Source: Natrarchaeobius chitinivorans
GTDB lineage: Archaea > Halobacteriota > Halobacteria > Halobacteriales > Natrialbaceae
NCBI RefSeq assembly: GCF_003841505.1
Contig: NZ_REGA01000013.1
Coordinates: forward strand, 1-64,000
Length of the DNA stretch: 64,000 nt
Direction of reading: 5' to 3'
The notes under the pieces were generated by a model, which did no database searches, was not told the origin of the DNA, and saw nothing but the letters and a program-made list of their open reading frames with translations. The position numbers were made by a program, and so were the translations under genes. Positions 54,038 through 63,956 of the stretch are shown here, piece after piece. Position 1 is the first letter of the stretch; every line of letters begins with the position of its first letter.

Positions 54038-56254
54038 ATGAGACACACGAGACGCGATGTATTACGGAGTGCAACGTCGATCTCCGCGCTGGGGATCGCA
54101 GCAAGCGCGAGCGCAACAGCATCCGCCGACTGCGAGGGCGTCCCCGAATGGGACCCCGACGCCACCTACACCGGCGGCGACGAGGTCGTCTACGAGGGCG
54201 AACGCTTTACCGCCGAGTGGTGGACCCAGGGCACCGAACCCGACGACGGCGACGCCGTCTGGACCCTCGAGGGCCCCTGCGAGGACGACGGCGGCGAGAG
54301 TGACGGTCCCATCGCGTCGATCGACGTGACGGCGACGACGGTCGAACCCGACGAGACGGTCGAGTTCGACGGGAGTGACTCCACCGGCGGCGATGCGTCG
54401 ATCGAGGGCTACGAGTGGGACCTCACCGGCGACGGCGAGGCCGACGAAACCGGCGAGACAGCGAGTCACAGCTACGCCGAGAGGGGCGAATACACCGTCC
54501 AGTTGACGGTCACCGACGACGAGGGGCGGACGGACACGGCGGTGGTCACGATTACCGTCGGAATCGGGGACGACGGTCCCTGTGGCGGCGTCTCCCGCTG
54601 GGAATCCGACGCCACCTATCAGGGCGGAGACGAGGTCGTCTACGACGCTCACCTCTGGGAGGCCCGGTGGTGGACCCAGGGCGACGAACCCGGGGCCAGC
54701 GACTGGGGACCCTGGGAGAACCTCGAACGCTGCGGCGACGCCGAGACGCCGGATCCGATCGATCGAACGCTCGAGGACGTCGTTCCGAAACCGGTCGACG
54801 TGAGCACGACTGACGCCGAGTTCGAGATCACGGCCGAAACGGCGATCGTCGTCGACGACGAGGCCGAAGCGGTCGGCGAGTCCCTCGCGGACCTCCTGCG
54901 TTCACCGACGGGATACGACCTCCCCCTCGAGGAGGCCCCCTCGGACGCGACCGACGTAATCGAACTCGCAGTCGGGGACCGAACCGACCACCTCGGCGAA
55001 GAGGGCTACGAGCTGGCCGTCGACGAGGACGGCGTCACGATCGAAGCGGCGACCGACGCGGGCCTGTTCTGGGGTGTTCAGTCGCTCCGACAGGTCTTGC
55101 CCGCGGCGGTCGAAGCCGACACCGAGCAGTCCGCCGAGTGGACCGTCCCCGGCGGCGAGATCGTCGACTATCCGCGTTTCGATTTCCGCGGTGCACACCT
55201 CGACGTGGCGCGGCACTTCCGTACCGCCGACGAGATGAAACAGTTCGTCGACTATCTCGCCCAGTACAAGATCAACCACGTCCACATCCACCTGACGGAC
55301 GACCAGGGCTGGCGTCTCGAGATCGAGGAGTGGCCGGAGTTGACCGACGTCGGTGGCCAGTATCAGGTCGACGGCGAGTGTGAGGACTGTTATTATACCC
55401 AGGCGGAGTACGCAGACATCGTCGAACACGCCGAGGATCGCTTTATCACGGTCATCCCCGAGATCGATATGCCTGGCCATACGAACGCGGCGCTGGCGTC
55501 GGTCTGTGAACTCAACTGTGACGACGAGTGCGAGGATCCCTACACCGGTATCGAGGTCGGGTTCAGTTCGCTCTGTGTCGACCAGGAGTTCACTTACGAG
55601 TGGATCGAGGACGTCGTCGCCGAGGTCGCAGAGCTAACTCCGGGGCCGTATTTCCACATCGGCGGCGACGAAGCCGATCCGCTCTCGGACGACGAGTACG
55701 AGTACTTCATGGATCGGGCCGTGCCGATCGTCCAGGACGCCGGCAAGCGGCCGATGGGCTGGCACGAGATCCTCGGTGCGGACCCGCCGACGGAGACGAT
55801 CGGCCAGTTCTGGGCACCGGATTCCACGGCCTCCGGCGTCGACGTTCCGGGTGCTGTCGAGGAGGGCCACGAGATTATCGCCTCGCCGGCCAGCCACGCC
55901 TATCTCGACATGAAATACCACTGGGAGACCGAACTCGGACTCACCTGGGCCGGAACCACGTCCGTGCGAGAGTCCTACGAGTGGGATCCCGGAAGCTACA
56001 TCGACGGCGTCGACGAGTCCTCGATCGTCGGTCCCGAAGCGGCGCTGTGGTCTGAGACCCTCGAAACGTTCGCCGACGTCGAGTTCATGCTGTTCCCGCG
56101 GATCGCGTCGATTGCCGAACTCGGCTGGACGCCCGACGCCGACACCGAGTGGGAGGACTTCCGCGAGCGGGTGGCGGGCCACGGCCCGCGGTGGGACCGC
56201 CAGGGAATCAACTACTACCGCTCCGACCAGATCGACTGGCCGAACGGAGAGTAG
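54038..56254 (+). CDS. exported GH20 beta-N-acetylhexosaminidase with CBM5/12 and PKD modules
   Basis: The 738-residue enzyme has Tat signal MRHTRRDVL, CBM5/12 (about 33-80), PKD (about 88-170), a second CBM5/12 (about 178-230), a GH20b-type N-terminal domain (about 245-375) and the GH20 barrel (about 380-738). The catalytic pair is HIGGDEAD (Asp544-Glu545). Also seen are FDFRGAHLDVARHF and IPEIDMPGHTNAA. It releases GlcNAc from chitobiose and chito-oligomers made by the chitinases. Several Cys residues cluster in CELNCDDECEDPY. It follows the barrel gene by 109 bp and is probably co-transcribed. Confidence 0.94.
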   Translation: MRHTRRDVLRSATSISALGIAASASATASADCEGVPEWDPDATYTGGDEVVYEGERFTAEWWTQGTEPDDGDAVWTLEGPCEDDGGESDGPIASIDVTATTVEPDETVEFDGSDSTGGDASIEGYEWDLTGDGEADETGETASHSYAERGEYTVQLTVTDDEGRTDTAVVTITVGIGDDGPCGGVSRWESDATYQGGDEVVYDAHLWEARWWTQGDEPGASDWGPWENLERCGDAETPDPIDRTLEDVVPKPVDVSTTDAEFEITAETAIVVDDEAEAVGESLADLLRSPTGYDLPLEEAPSDATDVIELAVGDRTDHLGEEGYELAVDEDGVTIEAATDAGLFWGVQSLRQVLPAAVEADTEQSAEWTVPGGEIVDYPRFDFRGAHLDVARHFRTADEMKQFVDYLAQYKINHVHIHLTDDQGWRLEIEEWPELTDVGGQYQVDGECEDCYYTQAEYADIVEHAEDRFITVIPEIDMPGHTNAALASVCELNCDDECEDPYTGIEVGFSSLCVDQEFTYEWIEDVVAEVAELTPGPYFHIGGDEADPLSDDEYEYFMDRAVPIVQDAGKRPMGWHEILGADPPTETIGQFWAPDSTASGVDVPGAVEEGHEIIASPASHAYLDMKYHWETELGLTWAGTTSVRESYEWDPGSYIDGVDESSIVGPEAALWSETLETFADVEFMLFPRIASIAELGWTPDADTEWEDFRERVAGHGPRWDRQGINYYRSDQIDWPNGE

Positions 56255-56531
56255 GGCCGGCGTGGCTTCCGGGTAGTCACCGAAGGCGCTCCCGGCACCT
56301 ACCGTGGCTGTCCTCGCGAACGGAACTGGTAACGATCCGTCTCTGGGTTACTACACTCCGAGGCGCGAATGGTATGTTTTGATCATTTAACACTTTTCCG
56401 TAATATTATGTTTCTGGAGACGTAACTAACGGTCGTCCCCGGCGACAGTCTACCGACGGGGCTCCGACTGCAAGCCGACTCCGGGGACGAAATTCAGTGT
56501 GGAGTCCGTCGGTATCAAACGCAGGTAAACC
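56255..56531. other. intergenic region with an A+T-rich tract
   Basis: The tract at about 56366-56425 (GTTTTGATCATTTAACAC, CGTAATATTATG) lies 110-165 bp before the next chitinase and probably contains its promoter. Confidence 0.5.
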
Positions 56532-58070
56532 ATGAAACGAACACGACGAGACGTACTACGTAACGCATCGACACTCTCGGCGATTCTGGCTGGCGTCGGC
56601 GTCGGCGCCGCTGGCAGCGCCACAGCACAGGAGTACCCCGAATGGGACCCAGACACGACGTATACGGGGGGTGACCGGGTCGTTCACGAGGGCTCCGTCT
56701 GGGAGGCCAACTGGTGGACCCAAGGGGACGAACCGAGCGAGGACTCGAGCGTCTGGGAACTGGTCGAGGACGGCAACGGAGGGAACGACGACGAAAACGG
56801 CGACGAGGAGTATCCCGCGTGGGACGCCGACGCCGTCTACACCGGCGGCGATCGGGTCGCCCACGACGGCTACGTCTGGGAGGCCAACTGGTGGACCCAG
56901 GGCGACGAGCCAGGGGAAAGCGAGTGGGGCCCCTGGGAGGAGATCAGCGTCTACGATCCCGGTCCGAGCGCCGACTTCGACGTCGATCCCGCATCCCCGG
57001 ACCCAGGCCAGGAAGTCACCTTCGACGGATCGAGCTCCGAGGGAGAGATCGAGAGCTTCGCGTGGGCGTTCGGCGACGGCTCGACTGCAAGCGGCGAGGT
57101 CGTCACACACAGCTACGACGCCGAAGGCGAGTACGACGTCACGCTCACCGTCACCGACGTCGACGGCGAGGAAGACGACACCCAGCGGACCCTCTACGTC
57201 GGCGACGTCGAGGCGCCGACTCCCGACGGAGTGTACACGCCGTATCAGGGAACCTGGTACGACATCGTCGACGGCACTCTCGGCCGCGACACCGACCGCG
57301 TCATCATGTCGTTCATCGGTGACGCCACCCGCGACGACGAGATTTCGCCCGGCTGGCTGACCGGCTGTAACGAGGGGGCGTGCGATCAAGAACCGCTCGA
57401 CACCTACGCCGACGAGATCGACACCCTCCAGGACGAGGGCATCGAGGTCGGCCTCTCGATCGGCGGCTGGGACAGCCCGGTCGTCGCCCGCGACGCCGAC
57501 GATCCCGAGGAACTCAAGGAAGCCTACGCGGATCTCCTCGACTACTTCGGCGTCACGCACATCGACATCGACGACGAGAACGCAGACGACGCCGGCCGTC
57601 GCGACGACCTCCACGAGATTCGCAACGAGGCACTCGCAATGTTGAAAGACGAGCGCCCGGAGGTCACCGTCGGCTTCACGGTGGCTGCGACGCCCGACGG
57701 GATCGTCGATTTCGGCCACTCGCCCGGCAAAATCTTCATCGAGGACGCCGTCGAGAAAGGTCTCGAACTCGACTACGTCCAGCCGATGACGATGCACTTC
57801 GACGGCGCACCGGAGAACTTCGAGACGATCACCTCGTCGCTCGAGGGGACCGTCGACTTCCTCGAGGGAGTATACCCAGACAAGTCTCGAGACGAACTCT
57901 GGTCGATGGTCGGCGTGACGCCGTATCTCGGCGAGATCACGACGGACGTCGCGAGCGATCTCGTCGACTACGCCAACGAGAAGGGTATGTACAGCATCGC
58001 GCCGTGGGTGCTCGGTGAAGACGACGGCGGTGAGTTCTCGGCGATCTTCCACCAGTTCGAAGGGAACTAA
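56532..58070 (+). CDS. exported GH18 chitinase, DIDDE subtype (CBM5/12 x2, PKD, GH18)
   Basis: The 512-residue enzyme has Tat signal MKRTRRDVL, CBM5/12 repeats (about 35-78 and 97-138), PKD (about 147-220) and a smaller GH18 barrel (about 232-512). The active motif is THIDIDDEN (Asp345, Asp347, Glu349), with GLSIGGWDSPVVARD as the SxGG strand. It is a different GH18 subgroup from the genes at 44661, 46976, 49186 and 60607, and is paired with the near-identical barrel at 62592. A stretch of about 190 bp at the 3' end is almost the same in both genes. Confidence 0.92.
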   Translation: MKRTRRDVLRNASTLSAILAGVGVGAAGSATAQEYPEWDPDTTYTGGDRVVHEGSVWEANWWTQGDEPSEDSSVWELVEDGNGGNDDENGDEEYPAWDADAVYTGGDRVAHDGYVWEANWWTQGDEPGESEWGPWEEISVYDPGPSADFDVDPASPDPGQEVTFDGSSSEGEIESFAWAFGDGSTASGEVVTHSYDAEGEYDVTLTVTDVDGEEDDTQRTLYVGDVEAPTPDGVYTPYQGTWYDIVDGTLGRDTDRVIMSFIGDATRDDEISPGWLTGCNEGACDQEPLDTYADEIDTLQDEGIEVGLSIGGWDSPVVARDADDPEELKEAYADLLDYFGVTHIDIDDENADDAGRRDDLHEIRNEALAMLKDERPEVTVGFTVAATPDGIVDFGHSPGKIFIEDAVEKGLELDYVQPMTMHFDGAPENFETITSSLEGTVDFLEGVYPDKSRDELWSMVGVTPYLGEITTDVASDLVDYANEKGMYSIAPWVLGEDDGGEFSAIFHQFEGN

Positions 58071-58239
58071 CCAGCCGCGTCCGACGTCGAAACCGATACC
58101 GATCGGTTTTCTCCGGATTACAGCGTTGATTTTGAACACTCGGCAGACCCACACCCATATATTTTGAACGGTATCGTACTTGTTCCAATGAACACAGACT
58201 AACTATCTAGTTAATTAATTATTTTGGTGTAAACAGTAG

Positions 58240-58252
58240 AAAAATATAATAC
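58240..58252 (+). promoter_or_regulatory. TATA box of the halolysin gene
   Basis: AAAAATATAATAC lies 27-39 bp before the ATG at 58279, within an A+T-rich tract starting about 58190. Confidence 0.55.
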
Positions 58253-58278
58253 AAGGTTCGGTAGTTATCAATTGCAGC

Positions 58279-59964
58279 ATGGCAGAAAGTAATAATCACG
58301 ACGATCCCGGACGGCGGGACGTGCTCCGAAGCCTCGGGGCAATCGGCGGTGTCGCAGCGCTCAGTGGAGTGACGGTCGCACAACCCGGACGCGAACCGGG
58401 CCCGAAACCGGACGAGTTGTTGGTCGGAACGGCACCGACCGTACAAACGGTATCGGTACAGCAGAACGTACAACGGGAGCTCCCAGCCGACGCGAGTGTC
58501 GTCCATCGAAACGACACGCTCGGCTACTTCGCCGTCGAGCTTCCCGACGAGGCGAGTGCACAGTCCGATTCGGCAGTGGCACAGCGAATCGAACGGACCG
58601 ACGGCGTCGCGTTCGTCGAAGAGAATGGAACGTACTACGCGCTCGAGCAGTCGGTCGACCCCGAACAGTACGTGCCGGACGATCCCGGATTCGATCAGCA
58701 GTACGCGCCACAGCTGGTCAACGCGCCGGAGGCCTGGGAGACGACGCTCGGCTCCTCGGACGTGACGATCGCGATCGCGGACACGGGAACCGACTACGAC
58801 CATCCGGACCTGCAGGCGCAGTTCGGCTCGAATCCAGGGACCGACCCCGCCGACGGAACGGGTGATCCCGACGCGCGGGGTTCGGCTCACGGAACGCACG
58901 TTTCGGGGATCGCCTCCGCGACGACCGACAACGGACAGGGAGTCGCCGGCATTTCGAACTCGCATCTGTACGCGGTTCGCGTCCTCGGCGGGGGTGGTGG
59001 CGGTTCCTGGAGCGAGATCGCCGACGGTATCCAGTGGTCGGCAGACAACGGTGCCGACATCGTTAACCTGAGCCTCGGAGGACAGCAAGCGAGCGGAGTC
59101 ATCCAGAGCGCGATCGACTACGCGTACAATAACGGGACGCTCCCGATCGCCGCGGCAGGAAACGACGGGCCGTGCAGCAACTGCGTCTCCTATCCGGCGG
59201 CGTTCTCGAACTGTGTGGCCGTCTCGGCCATCGATTCCTCCGAGAACCTCGCACACTTCAGCAGTACCGGACCCGAAATCGACGTCGCTGCGCCGGGAGC
59301 GGGTGTCCTCTCGACGATGCCAAACGGCGGGTACGACACCATGTCCGGTACGTCGATGGCGTCTCCCGCGGCGGCCGGCGTCGCCGCGCTCGGACTGGCG
59401 GCCAACCCCGAGTGGGGCCCGGGTGAGTTGCGACAGGCCCTCGAGGAGACCGCCGTCGACATCGGTCTTCCCGGAAGCCAGCAGGGATCCGGTCGGGTCG
59501 ACGCGGCGAACATCGTCGGCGAGAACGGCGATCCGCCGGACGACGTCACGGCGGTCGCCGACGCCTCGCCGTCGGTCGCCGATCCCGGCGAGACCGTAAC
59601 GTTCGACGGCAGCAGTTCGTCCGGCCCAATCGAGAGCTACCAGTGGGAACTGGGCGACGGAACCGAGGCAAGTGGCGAAAGCGTCGAACACGCCTACGAC
59701 AACGAGGGCGAGTACACCGCAACGCTTTCGGTCTCCGGCGGTGGCGACACCGACAGCGATTCGGTGACCGTCACCGTCGACGAAGACGACGACCCGGAGC
59801 CGCCGGGTGACTGCGGCGACTACCCGACCTACGACAACGCGACGGTCTACGCTCCCGGCGACCGCGTCGCCTACGACGGCGCGGTCTGGGAGGCCGAAAT
59901 GGAGGTCATGACGGTCCCGCCGAGCCACGGGAGCATGTGGTGGTCACACGTCCAGGATTGCTAA
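58279..59964 (+). CDS. exported subtilisin-like protease (halolysin) with PKD and CBM5/12-like tail
   Basis: The 561-residue protein has a Tat signal (GRRDVLRSLGAIGG), an I9-type propeptide (about 40-130) and an S8 catalytic domain with triad Asp168 (ADTGTD), His204 (AHGTHVSG) and Ser359 (SGTSMASP). A PKD domain follows (about 430-505). The C-terminal module of about 50 residues (YPTYDNATVYAPGDRVAYDG ... VWEAEM) follows the CBM5/12 plan, with two Cys framing it. Among chitinases, such a protease would strip protein from chitin-protein complexes or mature the other exoenzymes. Confidence 0.92.
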   Translation: MAESNNHDDPGRRDVLRSLGAIGGVAALSGVTVAQPGREPGPKPDELLVGTAPTVQTVSVQQNVQRELPADASVVHRNDTLGYFAVELPDEASAQSDSAVAQRIERTDGVAFVEENGTYYALEQSVDPEQYVPDDPGFDQQYAPQLVNAPEAWETTLGSSDVTIAIADTGTDYDHPDLQAQFGSNPGTDPADGTGDPDARGSAHGTHVSGIASATTDNGQGVAGISNSHLYAVRVLGGGGGGSWSEIADGIQWSADNGADIVNLSLGGQQASGVIQSAIDYAYNNGTLPIAAAGNDGPCSNCVSYPAAFSNCVAVSAIDSSENLAHFSSTGPEIDVAAPGAGVLSTMPNGGYDTMSGTSMASPAAAGVAALGLAANPEWGPGELRQALEETAVDIGLPGSQQGSGRVDAANIVGENGDPPDDVTAVADASPSVADPGETVTFDGSSSSGPIESYQWELGDGTEASGESVEHAYDNEGEYTATLSVSGGGDTDSDSVTVTVDEDDDPEPPGDCGDYPTYDNATVYAPGDRVAYDGAVWEAEMEVMTVPPSHGSMWWSHVQDC

Positions 59965-60606
59965 CCGCGCCATCGCGGTTCACTCGTCCGGACAGAAATA
60001 CCGGCTTCGGCGGTCCCGACTGATCACTTTTTCTCGTGTCCACACCCGTGGGCCTCCGTTCGAAGTCCAGTCTGGATATGCGACGTTCCCGTCGGCGAGT
60101 CTATCGACTCGTCCGACGAACAAGGGCAAATCGCGGACCGTCCCGAGCACGAAGACGGTGAGGTCGTCGTCTCCTCCGGAGGACTCGAGCAGACCGAGTG
60201 AACAACGGAACAATGGGACAGCATAAATACATCCTGATTTGATAGTTCACACTAACAAGTATTTTTTAAAAATAGTATATATTTTGGTTTGTTAGAAGAG
60301 GTTCAGGAGAGGAATAAGTTCGGTGAACGATCCACGAACAGACAAGCTGTTAGCCTAGGCTTTTCGTTTCCCACGAACCTCGACGAGGATACGCTGGTAG
60401 TAGTGTTGATTAATCAATATTTCTTCGATCACTATTCCCTCAGTATACTAAATATTTTCCTGAATGTACAGATTTATTACCAATGCCACAAGATAATTGG
60501 TAGCGTCTCGCACGAGGCGTTGCGGTACGAGAGGATAGCCGTGTGTTCGCTCGATCGGGCGAGGGCAACTCACGGATCACGGATATCACGGCCCACAATT
60601 ACGACC
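59965..60606. other. gap with an acidic frame remnant and A+T-rich tracts
   Basis: A short plus-strand frame ending at 60201 (IADRPEHEDGEVVVSSGG) has acidic, haloarchaeal-like composition but no start or family and may be a gene scrap. A+T-rich tracts at about 60225-60300 and 60410-60500 precede the next chitinase by 100-380 bp. Confidence 0.45.
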
Positions 60607-62385
60607 ATGAAAAGAACCAGACGCGACGTTCTGTGGAAGGCATCGGCGTTGTCCGCGCTCGGAATCGGTGGAACTGCCACCGCCGCGGCAGCAGACGACT
60701 GTAACGACTCTCCCGATTGGGACGCAGACACCGCCTACACCGGCGGCGACCGGGTCGTCTTCGAGGGCGACCTCTACGAGGCGGAGTGGTGGACCCAGGG
60801 TAGCGAACCCGACGAGGAGGAGGGGGTCTGGACCCTCGTCGGTTCCTGTGAGAACGGTGGCGGGACAGAGGGTCCCCAGGCGGCGTTTTCCGCCAGCCCA
60901 GCGGTTCCTGAACCCGGCGAGGACGTCGCGTTCGACGCGAGCGAGTCGGACGGAGAGATCGAGAGCTACGCATGGCAGTTCGGCGACGGCGAAACAGCCG
61001 ACGGCGAGGTCGTCGACCACGCCTTCGACGACGCCGGTGAGTACGAGGTCGAACTCACCGTCGAAGACGCCGACGGCGAAACCGACACTGCCACCGAAGA
61101 GCTTTCCGTCGTCGATCGGGACGCCGGCCCCGCGGACAAGCGCGTCGTCTCGTACTACATGCAGTGGGCGCAGTACGAGCGCGATTACTACCCCGAGGAC
61201 ATCCCGTACGACGACATCACCCACCTCCAGTACGCGTTCATGCGTCCCGAGGAGGACGGCTCGATCGAGATCGTCGGCGACGACCACGAGGCGCGCCTGC
61301 TGTTCCCCGACGAGGCGGGATACGGCCACGAGGACTCCTTCGAGGGAATCGTCGACGAACACGACGACGTCGTCTTCCTCATCTCGATCGGCGGCTGGGG
61401 CGACTCCGAGTACTTCTCCGACGCCGCACACACCCAGGAGAACCGCGAACGGTTCGCCTCCGACGCGGTCGAGATCCTCCGGGAGACCGGGTTCGACGGC
61501 ATCGACGTCGACTGGGAGTATCCGGGCTTCGAGGGCGAGGAGGGCAACGTCGTCCGACCCGACGAAGACCACGAGAACTACGCCCTCTTGCTCGAGGAGT
61601 GTCGAAAACAACTCGACGAGGCCGAAGACGAGGACGGGAAACGCTACTGGCTCACGGCGGCCCACTCGGCCGACGTCGAGCACAACGAGGACTTCGACCA
61701 CGAGACGCTCCAGGAGTGTCTGGACTTCGTCTCGCTGATGACGTTCGACTACCACGGCGGGTTCTCCGAGTACACGTCCCATCACTCGCCGCTTCACGCG
61801 AACGAGAACGATCCCCACGACGATACCGAGGAGTGGAACGCCTCCTACGCCCTCGAGTGGTGGGTCGATCAGGGCTGGGACCCCGGCGATCTCAACATGG
61901 CCACGCCGTTCTACGGGCGGAGCTTCGCCGGCATCGACCCGCCCGAGGGCGACTTCGGGAACGGCGAGGACGACGGGCTCTTCCAGGAGTTCGAAGATAC
62001 TGGCGAGGGTTCGTTCCCCGATCCCGATCCGGACGGTGGCTCGAGCGTCAGCGGGATCTACGAGTACTGGGATCTCGCCGGCGAGACCCGCGGCGACGGC
62101 GAGGGTCAGGTCGACCTGAGCGAGGACGGCTGGGAGACGACCATCGACGAGGAAGCGATGACCGCCTGGAGCTACAACCCCGACGCGACCGTGCCGGCCT
62201 CGCCCGGCGAGGGCTGGGGCGACAACGAGGGGCTGATGATCTCCCACGATACGCCCGAGACCGTCGAGCAGAAGATGGAGTGGGTCAAGGAAAACGACTA
62301 CGGCGGCACGATGCTGTGGGCGCTGTCGCACGACACCCCCGATCACGAACTGCTGAGTGCACTCTCCGAGACGTTACTCGAGTGA
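60607..62385 (+). CDS. exported GH18 chitinase (CBM5/12, PKD, GH18)
   Basis: The 592-residue enzyme has Tat signal MKRTRRDVLWKAS, one CBM5/12 (about 36-80), PKD (about 92-170) and a GH18 barrel (about 182-592) with FLISIGGWGDSEYF, FDGIDVDWEYPG (Asp297 to Glu304) and LMTFDYHGGFSE. The barrel is paralogous to that at 44661 (YYxQWAQY opening in both). An in-frame upstream extension is A+T rich and not protein-like, so the ATG next to the Tat signal is chosen. Confidence 0.93.
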   Translation: MKRTRRDVLWKASALSALGIGGTATAAAADDCNDSPDWDADTAYTGGDRVVFEGDLYEAEWWTQGSEPDEEEGVWTLVGSCENGGGTEGPQAAFSASPAVPEPGEDVAFDASESDGEIESYAWQFGDGETADGEVVDHAFDDAGEYEVELTVEDADGETDTATEELSVVDRDAGPADKRVVSYYMQWAQYERDYYPEDIPYDDITHLQYAFMRPEEDGSIEIVGDDHEARLLFPDEAGYGHEDSFEGIVDEHDDVVFLISIGGWGDSEYFSDAAHTQENRERFASDAVEILRETGFDGIDVDWEYPGFEGEEGNVVRPDEDHENYALLLEECRKQLDEAEDEDGKRYWLTAAHSADVEHNEDFDHETLQECLDFVSLMTFDYHGGFSEYTSHHSPLHANENDPHDDTEEWNASYALEWWVDQGWDPGDLNMATPFYGRSFAGIDPPEGDFGNGEDDGLFQEFEDTGEGSFPDPDPDGGSSVSGIYEYWDLAGETRGDGEGQVDLSEDGWETTIDEEAMTAWSYNPDATVPASPGEGWGDNEGLMISHDTPETVEQKMEWVKENDYGGTMLWALSHDTPDHELLSALSETLLE

Positions 62386-62591
62386 ATGTGCTCGAGTAAT
62401 CTCGCTCGAGTGAACGCACTCGGGACGTCCCGAAAGGACGGTCGTTCGCGGACGCGACGACGGTTCGAAGTGGCTGATCGCGGACGCACTGGCCGTTCGA
62501 AGAGCGGACCACGGCTTGCACACACGTTCGCAGTTTGCGATGCGACACGAATCGCTCGTCAAACGAACGCTGCGGCATACGAACGAATACG

Positions 62592-63956
62592 ATGAAACCA
62601 ACACGACGAACGCTGCTACGAAACGCATCGAACGTATCGATCCTGCTCGGCGGCCTCGGCGTCGCCAGCACGACCGCTACTGCAGAAGAGTATCCCGAGT
62701 GGGATCCAGACGAAACGTACACCGAAGGCGACCGCGTCGTCCACGACGGGACCGTCTGGGAAGCCCAGTGGTGGACCCGGGGTGACGAACCCGGAACAAA
62801 CGAGTGGGGGCCCTGGGACGAAGTCGAAACGCACGATCCTGGGCCGAGCGCTTCCGTCACTGTCAGTGACTCGAGTCCCGAACCCGGCGAGGAAATCACG
62901 TTCGACGCGAGCGATTCGGACGGTGACCTCGAAGACTACGCGTGGGAATTCGGCGACGGGACGACTGCAACCGGCGAGGTCGTCACACACTCCTACGACG
63001 CCGAAGGCGAGTACACGGTCGAACTCACGGTGACCGACGTCGACGGCGAGGAAGACGACACCCAGTCCACGGTTTACGTCGGCGACGACGAGGTGTCGGA
63101 TGCCGACGGCATTTACTCTCCGTATCAGGGGACCTGGTACGACGTCGTCGACGGCACCCTCGGGCGCGACACCGACCGCGTCATCGTGGCGTTCGTCGGC
63201 GATCCCCATCGAAACGGCGAAATATCGCCCGCCTGGCTCGCAAACTGTAACAACCACGAGTGTGAGGGTGAATCACTCGACACCTACGCCGACGAGATCG
63301 ACACCCTCCAGGGCGAGGGCATCGAGGTCGGCCTCTCGGTCGGCGGCTGGGAGAGTCCCGTCGTCGCTCGCGACGCCGACGACCCCGAGGAGCTCAAAGA
63401 CGCGTATATCGATTTACTCGACACGTTCGACGTCACTCACCTCGACATCGACGACGAGAACGCCGAGGCTCCCGATCGACCCGACGACCTCCACGAGATT
63501 CGCAACGAAGCGCTCGCGTTGCTCAAAGACGAGCGTCCCGATGTGACCGTCGGCTTCACCGTCTCGGCTAGCCCGGACGGTTTCGCGGACTCCGGTCACT
63601 CCCCCGGAAAGGTGTTCATCGAGGACGCCGCCGAGAAAGGCCTCGAACTCGACTACGTCCAGGCGATGGCGATGCACTTCGAAGACGAACCCGAGAACTT
63701 CGAGACGATTACCTCGGCACTCGAAAGCGGGGTCGACTTCCTCGAGGGAGTATACCCAGACAAGTCTCGAGACGAACTCTGGTCGATGGTCGGCGTGACG
63801 CCGTATCTCGGCGAGATCACCACCGACGACGCGAGCGATCTCGTCGACTACGCCAACCAGAAGGGGATGTACAGCATCGCACCGTGGGTGCTCGGTGAGG
63901 ACGACGGTGGCGAGTTCTCGGAGGTCTTCTACGGGTTCGAAGGAGACGCAAACTAA
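62592..63956 (+). CDS. exported GH18 chitinase, DIDDE subtype (CBM5/12, PKD, GH18)
   Basis: The 454-residue enzyme has Tat signal MKPTRRTLLRNAS, a single CBM5/12 (about 36-76), PKD (about 83-160) and a barrel (about 172-454) with THLDIDDENAEAP (Asp285, Asp287, Glu289). The barrel is nearly the same protein as in the gene at 56532, with one chitin-binding module fewer. It lies 206 bp after the preceding chitinase with no A+T-rich tract between, so the two may share a transcript. Confidence 0.92.
   Translation: MKPTRRTLLRNASNVSILLGGLGVASTTATAEEYPEWDPDETYTEGDRVVHDGTVWEAQWWTRGDEPGTNEWGPWDEVETHDPGPSASVTVSDSSPEPGEEITFDASDSDGDLEDYAWEFGDGTTATGEVVTHSYDAEGEYTVELTVTDVDGEEDDTQSTVYVGDDEVSDADGIYSPYQGTWYDVVDGTLGRDTDRVIVAFVGDPHRNGEISPAWLANCNNHECEGESLDTYADEIDTLQGEGIEVGLSVGGWESPVVARDADDPEELKDAYIDLLDTFDVTHLDIDDENAEAPDRPDDLHEIRNEALALLKDERPDVTVGFTVSASPDGFADSGHSPGKVFIEDAAEKGLELDYVQAMAMHFEDEPENFETITSALESGVDFLEGVYPDKSRDELWSMVGVTPYLGEITTDDASDLVDYANQKGMYSIAPWVLGEDDGGEFSEVFYGFEGDAN

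Noticed and set aside
60090-60201. Acidic frame ending EVVVSSGGLEQTE as a gene
   Set aside because: The composition is suggestive, but there is no start codon in a sensible place and no family. It is noted only as a possible scrap.
60289-60606. A 106-residue N-terminal extension of the chitinase at 60607
   Set aside because: The DNA is A+T rich, the residues do not look halophilic, and a normal Tat signal starts at 60607.
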